A stretch of 64,000 nucleotides of DNA from Catenaria anguillulae PL171 (GCA_002102555.1 MCFL01000050.1:62001-126000), one strand, 5' to 3'. Numbered from the stretch's first letter, positions 34,195 through 46,924 are shown. Made by a program: numbers and translations. Notes: a model not told the origin generated them from the letters alone.

Positions 34195-36705
34195 TCACAC
34201 TCGGCCGGCATGGAACCCATCCACCCTGGTCTCATCCATCCATGGCGACTTTGCTGGGATCCGTTTTGCATTCACACCCAGCCCACGCTTTGCAAATGCC
34301 CTCCACATGACACACTTGAACTTGCCACCCGTCAGCACCTGCTGGCTTGGAACATTGCGTCGCGTGCATCCAAGAAGGTGGGACGGCACGGCTGCATCTT
34401 GAGGGCGTCCACGATAATCTGCATCATGAGCGTGTTGCCATGCTCCCTGCTGGCCGACAACCAATCACTCGTGAACCCGAGCTCGTCCACCAGCGACCAC
34501 AGCACCTCGAGCAACATGATGGCCCACACCTCGCCCTTGGCATGCACGCCCCAATACCCGTTTGCATTCATGGTGCTGTACGTTGACGGGTTCACGTCCA
34601 TGTCTGGCGAGTACGGGTACTTGCGAATGCCGACCTTGCCGCCATTTGCATACTTGCCCATTTCCCACGGGTGCGGCCACGACCGGTGCGCCATGGCACT
34701 TGTGCGCATGCGCAGCATGACGGACCAAACGTCGCCCCACCCTTCGCCCATGCCGCCGGCTTCGCCCCACCCAAGACACCCAGAGTTGAGGCGGCCGCCA
34801 GTCAGGCGCGTCGAGACGCCATGGCCAAATTCGTGAATGATGATCCCGTTCTAACATCAACGACGGATCTGATGGTCAGCACGGGTTGCCAACGCGGGAA
34901 CGCATGTAATTGGTGAAAAAAAAAAAGCCTGTGCATACCTCAAGATCCCCATCTCGGTACGGCGTCACGGTGTTCCACACATACATCCTCATCTTGCCAC
35001 TCCTCCCATCGGGCGGCGTCATGAAGTTTGCATTCGAGAACCCGCTCCCGTCCTGCGCATATGCCACCACCGCATCTGCACCCGCCCCGCCGCGGCCCAT
35101 GTTATGCTTCTGGAAGTTGCCTGCAGGCTCCGTGAACCCATACGCATAAAAGATATCGTGCAGGGCATTGTTTGTGTAAAACAGCTGGGTGATGGCCGCG
35201 TCCAGATATGTTGATGGGTTTTTCGAGAAATCAATCGGATAGTCAAATGTCTTGACGTGCTTGCCCGGGTGCGGCCGGTAATGCCGAGTCGGATCAGCGA
35301 CCGAATCGGATCCATAAGGATTGTCTTCGGCCACCACATTGTTGCCCGACGTGGATCCGCGCGCCACCCATCTCGTAGATGAGGATGCGGGCGTCGACGA
35401 CGACGAGTCCGAGTTTGAGGGAGAGGCAACGTGCGTCAGGAGCACGCGCGGGCCGTCGTCCGGGTCGTTGACGCCAATCGGGTACACACGGTATGTCGAT
35501 CCGACTGGAATCGCCTTGTCCTTGTCCTTGTTGCTTGTGCGATTGCGGCGGCGGCGGCGGCGACGACCACGGTGTGTGGATTCGGCTTGGGCGTCTTGGC
35601 TGTCGGCGGCCCAGTCAATCACAGACAATACCTCACCCGTTTGCGAGCACACGTGTGCGTGGACCCAGGATGTTGGCGATTCAATTTCGTAAGCGTAGAC
35701 GAGCGACAGGTTGGGCCGCGAGCTCGTGTTGGAAAGTGATGCAGCGTCCGATGTAGGCGTGTGCAAGTATGCGAGATAAACGGGAATGTCAGAAACGGAA
35801 ATGCCCGGAACGGCGGTGTACGAGCCAATGAATCCGCGTGGCTGTTGTTCGGTATTGGAGGAGGACAGGGCATCGTGCGACGAAAAGGATGCCAACAGGG
35901 TCGTGTCCAAGGTGGTGGCTGCCGAGCTCGAGTGGGAATCGTGCCGTTCGAGTTTGGTCAACAGCGATGCGAGCGCTTGATGGGGGGAAACAGCAGGGGT
36001 CGGAGTCGAACCAGTCGAAAAGTGGTGCTGCTGCTGCGAAGAGAAGAGCATGGAGGATAGACTTGATGCCAAGGACTTCTTGTTGGCATGGCCGGGCGTT
36101 GGGCCAGATTGGAGCGACGAGCCAAAAGATATGACACGGCCGAATCTGTGCATACAATGACGACAATGTGAGGCAACCAGCAGTGGGCAATAAACCGCGA
36201 GGCACACAAAACAAGCGTACTGGTCCAGGTTCACATTTGCATCTGCATTGGCCACCTCCAATCCATGCACAACCTGGCGAATGTATACATGGGTCACGCC
36301 ATTGTGTTCCGACTTGAGCGATGAAAGCACTGACAAGTTGGACGGTGCCACCTTTGTTTCCTTGGCAACAAAGTCGACGGCAATCCGCTCGGCATCCGAC
36401 ATTGTAATGACCGCGCCACGGTCACCCTCGGCAAACCTTGACGCAAATGCGTGCCGGCCAGTAGCATGGGGTACTTGATTGACGCGGGCCAGATGAGGCG
36501 TGGCCTTGAATGTCGGGTGAGGCAGGCCAGAAGGACCGAATGCGATGCGGCCGGAGCTAACGCGTTCACGCTGTTGCTGAGGGGAGAGGCCCGCAGCGCC
36601 AGGGTGAGAATCAACCTCGGTTGGGTCGCGGAAGGCGGCGGCAGGTGACGAGCCGAGGGCCAGCAGGGCGGAAAGGGCCGCCAGGAGGACGAGGAGGCGG
36701 GTCAT
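34195..36705 (-). CDS. Fungalysin (M36) metalloprotease, apparent C-terminal frameshift
   Basis: Secreted zinc endopeptidase made as a preproenzyme. The start at 36705 gives the signal peptide MTRLLVLLAALSALLALGSS. Exons are 36705-36221 (signal and FTP propeptide, VIRQVVHGLEVANADANV-like block), 36145-34939 (rest of the propeptide and start of the catalytic domain, NALHDIFYAYGFTEPAGNFQ) and 34850 onward. The zinc motif HEFGH is near residue 570, with the downstream Glu in GEGWGD. Near 34345 the reading TFLDARDAMFQAS runs into a stop (34332), while the next frame resumes the family C-terminus GGKFKCVMWRAFAKRGLGVN and ends at 34195. This implies a 1-nt insertion or 2-nt deletion, or an assembly error. 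An Arg-rich stretch in the propeptide region near 35540 is unusual. Confidence 0.9.
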
Positions 36706-37604
36706 CGCACAGATGACGAATGAAGAATATGGATGGGTGCGATGGGTTTGAAAACGAGCAGTGGGATGGAGGAAGATTCTACGACGAGGAAAGAGCGGGT
36801 GAGAGGCGAGCGAGACGGGGACAAACCGGTTGATTATGAGGAGAGCAGACAGCAGCAAGAGTGGCTGTGGGAATCAATGCATTCATGCAAGTCACAAGTC
36901 ATGCGTTCAAGCTGTCACGGCCTCCGTCGCGAGGCTGGAACGATGTGACCGCTTGGTCAGTTGACACGACTCGGCTGGTTCTTTGCTGAGGGAAAGAAAT
37001 TGCGATCCTCAGGCGAGCTCAACGGTGCCATTGACAACTGCAGCGAAAGATTATAACCACCTCCTCACACCTACGGCACCCAAGTGTGGGAACGCCTTCG
37101 TTTTCAATCCTTTCCTTGGCGTACGTCGTGATGAGTTGCGTGCTTTTGGATTGCGTGACACCACCCTATCGACAGTCATGGGCCATAATATGATATAAAT
37201 GCTTTGCACGGATGCTCTGATTGTTCGCAACAGCGGTGCTTGTGCATTCATCGCTTCAGCTCGGCCACCAAGAATCGCGTCCACTCCTGCTATTGAGCGT
37301 ACACAAACCCACTGCACAACACTGTCACATGCATGTTGGTCGCAAGCTTGAAACCACGTCTTGTCGCCCGATGCAAATGCAAACGGCCCACGTCCACAGC
37401 ATGTCCGGTGCTGCTCGTCATCGGGCTGTCGCCGATCTTTAAGCAGTCGGGGGCCTCCGATCCGCAGGCAAATCGCTCAACACACGCCAACCATGAAATG
37501 ATACATAAGTCGCGAGAGAGCACCGCGAGACGTCCCCACTGCCGCCTGTCGCCAGACCTATCTATGTCATAACATCCTCCTTTTCAATTCAACACGAGGC
37601 CATC
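36706..37604. promoter_or_regulatory. Divergent intergenic region, fungalysin / YbaK-like gene
   Basis: 899 bp between two divergent start codons; must contain both promoters. Short frames only; no motif assigned with confidence. Confidence 0.4.
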
Positions 37605-38602
37605 ATGTCCGACGCCCCCGCCGCACACTCGCCCAACTCTGCCCTCGAGTCTGAAATCCAAGCCATCGAGCAGCTCTATCTTGAGCCCATCATTGTCGCG
37701 CAATACACGTCGCGGTTCCTGGCCACTGCCTCGCGTGCCGCCGCACAGTACCTCCGCGATGCCCGTGGCGACGACTCCGACCGCATGCCCTTGGATGTAG
37801 CGCGCGTCGTCAAGGGCCTGGCCGCCATCCAACTGCAGGGATTGTATCAGTTGTACCTAGTGGAATCAGATTATTACTCTTGGTCGCTTGCGCGCCGCAT
37901 GTGCAGATTGAATGCGCCGACCAGGGACCATTTGTGCAAGACCATTGTCATGGAGAATACAAAGTGTCCGCACGACAGTATTGAGGATCCCAAGTTTTCA
38001 AAGTACTATGCTGTCATTGGTGCGTTTTTGGATTGGCGTCGTTGCCTGTCTAGAATGGGCGGCAGTAAGGCGAGTGGTAAGCTGACGTGGAGCAAGTTCT
38101 GCACAGTGCAATACACGGCCAAGCTCAACGCGCAGAAACTCCTCAACTGGGGCCGCGAAATCATGGACAAGAAGATTCCTAAATCGAAGTACAACTTTCG
38201 GCTGGTTCCTGAAGGTATGTGTCTGCCCGCTCCTTGTGCCGGCGGCTTTGCACCTAAGTATTCCACACAACTCTAATGACCTTTGCCCACTTTCCGCCCC
38301 CTCGCGATCCCAAATAGACGTCTCTTTCAAACTCACAGGTTTTACAAACAATGGAGTCTCTCCATTCGGTTCGTCGCAACTCGTTTTTGTTCTCCTGTGT
38401 TCTCAAGCGCTTTTGTCTGACCATACCTATCGAGAAAATCACAGGTATGACGTGCAATCTCCCCATCATCCTCGCCAAAGGAATCACCGAACTGCAACCC
38501 GGCATCTTTTGGCTTGGTGCCGGGCATGTGGATTGGAAGGTGGCAGTGCCCGTGGATGAGTTTGTCAAGGCTACGGGATGTTTTGTGGTTGATATCTACT
38601 AG
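37605..38602 (+). CDS. YbaK/ProRS-associated-domain protein (aminoacyl-tRNA deacylase-like)
   Basis: YbaK-fold proteins hydrolyse mischarged tRNAs in trans (for example Cys-tRNA-Pro or Ala-tRNA-Pro). Three exons, 37605-38214, 38318-38368 and 38445-38602, total 819 nt (272 aa) with matching phases; the middle exon is only 51 nt. Residues 1-100 form a eukaryote-type helical extension. The domain begins around HLCKTIVMENTKCP. The middle exon carries VSFKLTGFTNNGVSPFG, corresponding to the YbaK GxxPFG loop. The last exon reads LPIILAKGITELQPGIFWLG then GHVDWKVAVPVDEFVKATG and ends in TAG. The specific tRNA substrate cannot be inferred. Confidence 0.8.
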
Positions 38603-39071
38603 AAGCGTGGAGCGGTATGGCTGTGGAGTATGAGCATGTATATGTATTGCGTGTATTGAGGGAGACTGAGTCGAGTCGTTCGTACGGTGGGTGGGCGGGG
38701 AAGATGAAAAGGGAGAAAGTAACTATCACGGTCACTTGCGGAAGTAGGGAGCATTTCACGTGTCACGGACAGGTTTTTTAGAAGGGACGTCTCGCGCAAA
38801 ATACGCGCGCGGAGGACGAGAAGAGAAAGAAAAGAGTGGAGCGCAGAGTGGACGACTCTGGCCGAGAGCGAAGAACGAATGGGACGAGGGCTAGTAAGAA
38901 TTGGAATAAAGATGGATCAAGATATGGGATACGTGTACGAAGGAAAAGAGTCAAGGTGGTCGAAATGAGTGACTTGAAACGACGGTCGCGCAAATGCTCT
39001 GTTTGAGAGCCTCAATGTCAGTCGAAGGTCGACCACGAGAGCGAAGCCTAAACGACAAGCGGACCTTGAGC
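38603..39071. other. Convergent 3' flank
   Basis: 469 bp between two converging genes; purine-rich on the plus strand. Nothing recognised. Confidence 0.5.
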
Positions 39072-40840
39072 TTAATGCCAGTAATGCTCCCACAAGTAGC
39101 AAACGGCCAACAACGGCGGGCCTGCAAACATGGAGAACCAAAAGAATGCGTTGCCCGCGACGGGATGCTTGCGCGACCACGGCAGCCGACCAATCCAAAT
39201 GAGCGGCAGCTGGAACATTTGCAGCACAAACAAGTACATGCGAATGCGGCGCGCAACCATGATCATGGCGAGCTCGTGCAGGCACGAGGAGAAGAGGAAG
39301 GTCAAGAAGGTGGCACGGTGCTTGGAGACTTTGTATGTGTTGATGGATTCGAGATACTGCCGGCCGCCGAGTGAAGGTGAGCATTGTATGGGGAGACACA
39401 AGTCAATTGCAACACAATAAAAAATGAACGTACGACGTGACGGAGGAGGAACTCGTGGACAGGCTTGTTCCACTTGCGAGCGAATTGGTCAAACGTGCAA
39501 GAGTTCCACCAGTCGTCGTAGAAGCTCCGGTCCTGCAGAACACGGTCGAGTAGCGTGAGTGAGCGACCACGGTCACGGACAGATGAATGAATGGTAGCGG
39601 CACGTACGGCAAAACGAGTCAGCTCGGCAAACCCGTTGGCCACACACTCAAAGATGATGTAAAAAGTCATGAGGTAGCAGATCATGAACGGAAGGATGAG
39701 CCGGAGAAGACACCCAACAAAGGTCAAACGCTTGATTTCCAAGAGGACAGGGACAATGTAGTGCTCGACGGTGATGTACATGAGCATAATACTCCCTACA
39801 TACAACGGAAAGACGCTGCTGAATGAAAAACGCAAGCTGCGTGGACCACATCGACAATCAATCAACATACCGAAAGTCGCCAACACCTTCTCCCCAACAT
39901 ACATCCACCGAATGCGTGGCGTACGCGGATACTCAAGCTCGTACACCAATGTGGGCACCAACAAGTAGTCCACAAAGTTCAAAATACCAATATTCTCGGG
40001 ATACCGCACGTTGCCATGCGGCTTCAGCTCGCTCTCCAACTCGGCCATCTGCTCCTTGATGGCCTGCATCTCGGCCGCAACCGTTGCCGAACTGCCATCG
40101 TCGGCGCGCTCGAGAATCTTGAGCTCCTTCCTCAACCTGCGATCGACCCAGTAACGCTCGTTCAAGTCGCCATTGTACTGGTTGTACGAGTGGATTTTGA
40201 ACAGCATGGCAATCACGTGCAAAGTCAACGTGGCCGCCTGCACCCACGGCGGGTTGCGCTGCCAGATCCAGCCGAGCCACCCAAACAAGAAGGCCGTTTG
40301 CATGGAATGCTGCAAGACCAGCCGGACAAACCTGTGCCTGACGAAATGCCACTTTTGCAGGTAGGCCAAGAACAAGCCCGAAAACAAGGACCCGACAATC
40401 ATGAGGTCGTCGCGCACGAGATGCAAAAAGTTGCTCGACATGTGCCGAAACGTGCCAGTGCCAAAGAAGACGCCCGTGGTTTGCCAATTGTTGAGCAGCG
40501 TCAGGATCGTGTAAAAGGCCATGCCCATCCAAAAAAGCACAAAGAAGCCACGGAATTCGTCTTTGTCGCGCTCGAGACGCTCCAGGTCGAGCTTGGATGA
40601 GCGAGCGCGGAAGGGCGAGCCACGCCGGGAGTTGTTGGCACTACCCCGCGACGAAAGGCGCTGGTGGTGTTCGGTCACGGATCCGTTCGGCACGGCAGCA
40701 GTCACCGATGTGGATGCCGAGGTTTCGACGGAGGCGTCCGAGTCGGGAATGGCCGATGAGATTCGGGACGAAGGGTGGACATGCTCGTCGCTGGCCGCGA
40801 CGGCGGTGGCTGCCATGGCGGCAGTTGTTGCGGCGGACAT
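39072..40840 (-). CDS. MBOAT acyltransferase, sterol/diacylglycerol O-acyltransferase type
   Basis: ER multi-pass enzyme making steryl esters or triacylglycerol from acyl-CoA (ARE1/ARE2, SOAT and DGAT1 group). Four exons, 40840-39871, 39795-39608, 39532-39434 and 39356-39072, total 1542 nt (513 aa). The first 100 residues are Ser-rich and cytosolic. Hydrophobic segments begin at FFVLFWMGMAFYTILTLL. The hallmark motif FYDDWWN falls in exon 3, and the catalytic-His region FLFSSCLHELAMIMV falls in exon 4. A charged helical insert (RKELKILERADD ... EMQAIKEQMAELESELK) follows the third or fourth hydrophobic segment. Sterol and diacylglycerol specificity cannot be separated by these motifs. The start is the first ATG in frame; the frame extends further only from TTG. 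Confidence 0.9.
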
Positions 40841-41683
40841 GATGAGGGGGTGATGTCGAGATGATCCAGATCGCGGACCAAAGTGTGTCGAGGGGCTCTG
40901 TCGTGTTGGGGTGTGCAAGTATCAAGACCAACAATCAATACGGTATTTGCATGGAGCTTCATTTACATAACCATGGCATCCATCGTCATCCGTCGTCCGT
41001 CACCATTTGGCGGGGCATGGGCGGCGATGATGATGAGGAGGCATGGCGTGGGCGAACAACAGCCAAGACCCAGGCACTTGTGGCGATTCTGATCACTGCC
41101 GAGCCCTTCGATCACGTGCTGACACGGTCCTCTGCCTTCTGCGATTGTGATCAAACATCACTTGATGGACGACGGAAAGACGTTTTCAAGCACTCCGTCG
41201 ATAAGAAAAACATGCCGAGCAAACGTGCGATGTATAAGTAAAACCTCTCTCACTTTCTTCCGATCCAGAGAGATCCACAGCGAGTGGGGGCGAGCAGTGC
41301 GTGCTTGTGTTGCACGGCTGTATGTTCGCCACCACGCGTCAAGATGTCAGGTGCGAACAACTTCCACTGGCCCAAGTTCCTTGTGAATGATGTACGACGA
41401 CTTCTCGCACTCGTACCATCCACGAAAATCCATTAAAGGAAACTCAATGCAAACTTGATTTATCGATAGACCGCATGATTCAATTGACAACGTGAGCCGT
41501 CCAGGTCGCATCGGAGCTCCAAGTTGAACATCAATCCACCACAGCCACAATCGTCGTTTGGCCGGGCCGGTCGAAAAACGACACCAAGTACATGGAACAT
41601 GCACAAAATTTGAAAAAAATGAACAGTTCGCTCAATATTGCAGGCAAGGGAACGGTAGCCACCGGGCACCGCACCGACGAAAG
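40841..41683. promoter_or_regulatory. Divergent intergenic region, MBOAT / receptor PDE
   Basis: 843 bp between divergent genes. The start codon of the PDE gene probably lies at its right end (ATGs at 41592 and 41622), but I could not fix the first exon. Confidence 0.4.
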
Positions 41684-44600
41684 CCCGGGTTTCAATCATT
41701 CACGGCTCTTGTCGTCTTCATCCTCGTCGTTTCGGCCCATGGCCAACTGCAAATACTCATCTCCACGGGTCTTCGCGGCCAGCTTGTCGAAAGCAACGTA
41801 CGTGTGCGGTTCTTGCTTCTTTCCTTGTCGGGTGCCATTTTTTACAATGAATGTTTCACTTTCTCAGGGAGTGGGTGGAGCCGCACGGTTAAAAACGGCC
41901 ATCGACCGATACCCATCAGCTGTTCGAGTCGTTAGTCACGGCTTCGTTGGCAGCGGCCGCTATTTTGCACAATCAGGCGGCACGCTGGAAACTGACACCC
42001 TGAATGACCTTGGCATTCATGTCGCATCGATCGGCACTCGCGAGTAGCTTTGGTGCAGCCAAGTTATCGAACAGTACGATCCCAAAACGCTTGTAATTTG
42101 CTTGTCAGGCTCGTTTTTTACTGCATTGATGGTCCCTTGATTGCAGATGTCGTGGCCGAGCCACGTTTCCGATCGTCGCATCAACGTGGGGGTTTCCTTC
42201 TCGCTCGCAGCTGTCATCCCGAATCCAGCCATACACTGTTGTGGTTGCAAATGAAGTGGGATCCAATCGCCAGCTCAAAATTGGGATTCTCAGCGTAGGA
42301 ACTGCTGGTACTCATTCACGTATCACGCAAGCCCTCAATGACCTAAACTCACGTACAACCTGCCGTTCCGGGTGCCACAGCTCAATGCTCGCTCGCACCT
42401 TGCAGCGACTCTGGGGGCCCAATTGTTTCTCCACTTCCAATATCCCTTGCCATTACACGGCTCCAAAGCCTTGTTCATCAGCTCACTAACTCTGAAGCCG
42501 TCGACCTCATCATTACTCTCGGCACGTCATCATCCTACGCAAACGACTGGAGCATCGTCCGCGAAGTCCCCGGAATCAATCTGTTTATTAGTGGATCTCT
42601 CGACTCCGAACAAGTGCCTCAATTGCTCCAAACCCGTGGGACTCTCAACGTCCCAAATCAGTCTGGTCAGAACGTATCAATCGTTTGGGCTCCAGGCGAT
42701 GGAGGTGCGGATGTCAACCTCGTCCAAATCGAGTCCCCAACCTCGGCAACGGCCAGGACAGTCACCTCCACCAAGTTGTCATTGTCATGCCCTGACCCGA
42801 CTACCACCAACACATGCATCCAACCGCATTCCGCGACGGCGACCGCAGTGTCCACACGCGTGTCCAACTTTGAAGCATCCTCGCCACCCACCGTGTCAGT
42901 GACATCTACTCCAGCACTCCGTCAATCCGACTGCTCATCGTCAACGGAATGTGCCCTCGGTGCAGTCATCGCAAAGGCCCTTCGATCAAGCGGCGCAGAC
43001 TGCACTGCGTCCATGTTTAGTGTGCGCAACGCGACCCAGATGAATCCTGGGATTGATTCAAACACTGCCCTGTCATGGTCAAATCTTGCTTCGGTCGGCC
43101 AGGGATTTGGCCGTGTTGTTGTTGCGAACGCGACTGTTCGCGAGTTACTTGACTTTGCGTCTTGGCTGCAGATCGACGGGTGGGGCCAGGGCTCTGGATT
43201 CGCTGCACAGTTCAAACCAACTGGGTCGACGTCGGGGTTCACGATTGAGGGGCGGATTACAAATATGACAGTGTCGGGCACCCCGCTGCTGCCGTCAATA
43301 GCCGACGTGTCGTCACAAGTTGTGTCCGTTTGCACCACGTCAGCGACTTGGTCGGCGCTTCCGCCGACGCTGCGCAGCCGCATGATCCAACTCGGGGCAG
43401 ATCCCTGGAATATTGATGTCGTCGATGCGCTGTTCAAAACCTATTCGACAGGCTCCGCGCAAACATTCACGTTCACGCCGGCCAACATTTGGACCAGCAC
43501 CGCACTCACGGCCGCGGGCATTATTGGCGCATGCGCATTCAACTCGACGGCTCGACTGTCTTCAACGGCGTCCTCCTCTGCCGTGTCCATATCTGATTTA
43601 TGCGCTGGTCGTCGGCTTTTGACCGATTTCACCATTTTCGTTGAATCGGGTATCGCCGATGTAATATCTGCAACTGTGACTGTTCCAGTTGGCACTCTGT
43701 CCGCAACAAACCACACGTCGTTCGCTGTATCCGCCACTCCATGGAGCGACCCTGTGTCCGTTGTTCGCGGCCCGTTTTCGACAGCAAGCAACACATTCAC
43801 CGTGCCATTCTTGCCTGCATACATTCGCGTCGTGCGCAGTCAGGAAATCGCGCTGACAGGCGTGACACTCAGCATGACGGGCGTCGCCACCTGTCCCGCC
43901 GGATACGTCAAGGATACTGCGGCAAACAAGTGTACCCCGTGCCCCGCGGGCACGATGCGCAGCAACTCCATGTCGCAATGCACGCCATGTCCAGCTGGTA
44001 TGATGGCTGCCAATCCTGGATCCACCGAATGCTTTACCTGCCTCTCCGGGAGCTTCTCGTCCACTGAAGGCACGTCCCAGTGCACTGCCTGCGGTCCAAG
44101 CGCGTACCAATCCAAACCTGGCCAAAAATCGTGTCTCGCGTGCCCTTCACCTCGGATCCGTGTCTCTGGCTCAAGCTGCCTTTGCCCGCTCGAAGATCAA
44201 GTGTATGACGCGGGAGCCAACGCATGTGTTTCGGCCGGTCTGATCAACTCCATTACGCTTTCTTCAATCCTGCTCACGGCCGCTGCCGCAGCACTCATCC
44301 TCGGCGCCGTCCTGTGGGTGTGGGTGTGGACCAAACGGTCGGGGAAGCCCGCAAAGGCTCGCAAGCGGTCCACGTCTGGAGCAACAACGGCCAACCAGCT
44401 GCAGTCGATTGCCGTTACATCCATGCTGCAAAGCGAAGACTCGGGAGGCGACGCACCCATCAAGCGCGCAATCGATACGCTGCAAATGCTCAAGGGCGCC
44501 ACCGCGAGCGTGCGGCTTAAGAAGCACATTGACAATGTGATTGCCATTTTGGTGTCGGGGGACATGTTTGATGTGCGCCAGATTGAGGGCGAAGATTTGG

Positions 44601-46924
44601 ATGACGATGTCAAGGATTGGATTGCGACGACCGTGATTGGCAAGCGCACGTCGGCGACGCCAACGCTGGATACGAGGCAGTCGGCAACAATTGCCAGTGC
44701 TCGACTGGGAACCGTGGGCCGTGGGACGCGCGCAGCGACCGACATGCCCACGGCGGGCTTTGACGGGCAGCAGCAACCAGCGTTAACGCCCGATGCAATT
44801 CCGTCCATCGAGTACATTGGTCGCGACGTGTTCAGAATCGGCGACCCGCATCTTGCACAGATTCGCGACATGCTCGAACACAGCACGCAGTGGGACTTTG
44901 ACATCTTTGCATTCAACGATGCAACCAACGGGCACCCACTCCTCTTTTTGTCGTACTACATGATCAAGAAGCTCAACTTGCTCGAGGCCGCAAAGGTTGA
45001 GGAGATTGTCTTGTTGCAATACTTGGACGAGGTCGAGTTGACATATCAAACAAACCCATATCACAATGCGATCCATGCTGCAGACATGACCCAGGCCATG
45101 TGGGTGTTTCTCAGCGATGAGCGGATCCGCGCGGCGTGTTCCCCGCTCGAGCTGTTTGCCATCATTATTGCTTGTTGCATTCACGATGTGGACCATCCCG
45201 GTGTGACCAACGCATTCATTGTCAAGTCTCGCCACCCGCTCGCATTGCTCTATTCAGACACATCGGTGCTCGAGTTTCACCATGCGGCAACTGGGATCAC
45301 AATTGCAGAGCGACGCAAGCTGTTCCAACCGCTGGGCAGCCAGTACGACGACCTGCGCAAGCTCATTGTGGAACTGGTCATGGCCACCGACATGGCCAAG
45401 CACTTTGAATTTCTCAACAAGTTCAAGTCACAAATGCTGGCCGCACAGGGCGTCGATTCCAATTCCGAGTCGCTGCGCTTGGACAAACCAGAGACGAAGT
45501 TGCTCACGCTCATGACGGCCATGAAGTGTGCCGACTTGAACAACCCAACACGACCGAGGCATGTTTCGTTTGAGTGGACGCAGCGCATTATGGAAGAGTT
45601 TTATCAGCAAGGCGACCAGGAACGAGCTCTTCACTTGCCTATTTCAAAGTTTATGGATCGAAATAGCCAAGCGGATGAGAATGTGGCAAAGTGTCAGGTA
45701 CGACTTTGCTTTCATTTGGCCCTTGGCAGTCGTGTCTGGGCTCACCACGATAGCCTTCTTTGACAGACTTCGTTCATCGATGTGATTGTTGGCCCACTGT
45801 ACCAAGCCTGGTCGACGTACCTCAAATCGCCCGTGACCCACGTCATCCAAGCTAACATTCACGCCAACCGGTCATTTTGGGCACAAACATCCAAATCCAA
45901 AGACAACCTCGTCGCCGCTGGGGGCTCCAACAATGGCACAAACGGCCCGTCTCCCACATCTCCATCTGCCAGAAACAAGGCACATCCGTTTCGAAAGGAG
46001 CGATCGGCGAGTTTTGCCGCAGGAACGAACGGATCTGGCTCGTTCAGCGTCATGAACGGTGCCAACCGGCGCGGCGGGCCCAGCGTCGTTCGCCTGAACG
46101 CTCCAGTCGCAAAACCCATCAGCGGGTCTCCGTCCAAGAACGGCAGCTCGTCGACCGTGGCCGCATCGTCGGTTGCCTCGAGCAACGGGTCACTTTCGGT
46201 GCGACATCCCACGAGCGTCATGTCCACCACGCAACGCATGAGGGCGTTGAGCGAATACGTTTCGTCGCGAGGATCGGTCAGTGGAATTAACACGCTTGGG
46301 TCGAGTCCGTTGAGTTCTGAGCTTCAGCCGTCACCATTGACACGCATGGGAACCGATGTAACAAAAGAGCGGTCGACACCTGAAAGTGCAGACAGTATCA
46401 CTGTCCCCGTACCGCCTGTGGTAGGCACCTCGAGCGGCGCCATCACGGGCAGCCTGTCGCTGGCCATCACGGGCATGTCGAGTGCCATGCCAACACCATC
46501 CGTGTCCAACAATGGCACATTACCCGTGATTCCTGACGATGCATCCAGCACCGCGTCCAGCGACGACGCAGCCCTGTCGCGGCGCTCAAGCTTTTCTTCG
46601 GCGGTGGCCACGGCCAAACCAGGAGGCGTTGGCATCATGTCTGCGCCGGTTCCCGCCCCGGGTTTGGGGCGGCGCGGGTCAGCGTCGTTGCAAGGGTTGA
46701 AGCAGTTGCCGTTGCCGAGCGCGGGCGGACCCAACATTAACGTGCCAACGTACATGATTCTCGAGGAGGAGTCGGATGAGGATGGGATCAATGGTGCGGA
46801 CGGTGGTGGCAAGCCGCCGCCGGCGGCCCCCGGCAGTCTTTCTTCGCCGACGCTGCCGAACCAGTTGGGAAGTATAGGACGGTCCAGGGTCGGGTCAAGA
46901 GTCGATCCTAAAATGCAGCCATGA
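41684..46924 (+). CDS. Receptor-like cyclic-nucleotide phosphodiesterase with 5'-nucleotidase-like ectodomain
   Basis: Type I membrane protein. Exon blocks: up to 41797 (signal sequence FTALVVFILVVSAHGQLQIL), 41868-42043, 42147 to about 42371, about 42406-45697 and 45767-46924. The ectodomain follows the UshA/5'-nucleotidase order: a metallophosphoesterase-like half (GVGGAARLKTAIDRYPSAVR, VPGINLFISGS), then a C-terminal nucleotidase domain (FGRVVVANATVRELLDFASW). Every metal-ligand motif I can place is altered. Next come a Cys-rich repeat region (CPAGTMRSNSMSQCTPCPAG, 43880-44210) and one TM helix (SILLTAAAAALILGAVLWVW, about 44265-44325). The cytoplasmic class I PDE domain has YHNAIHAADMTQ, IHDVDHPGVTNAF, MKCADLNNPTRP and, across the last intron, the invariant Gln and SFIDVIVGPLYQAW. 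A Ser-rich tail of about 350 residues ends at 46924. The first exon and the 42340-42410 join are unresolved. Confidence 0.87.
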
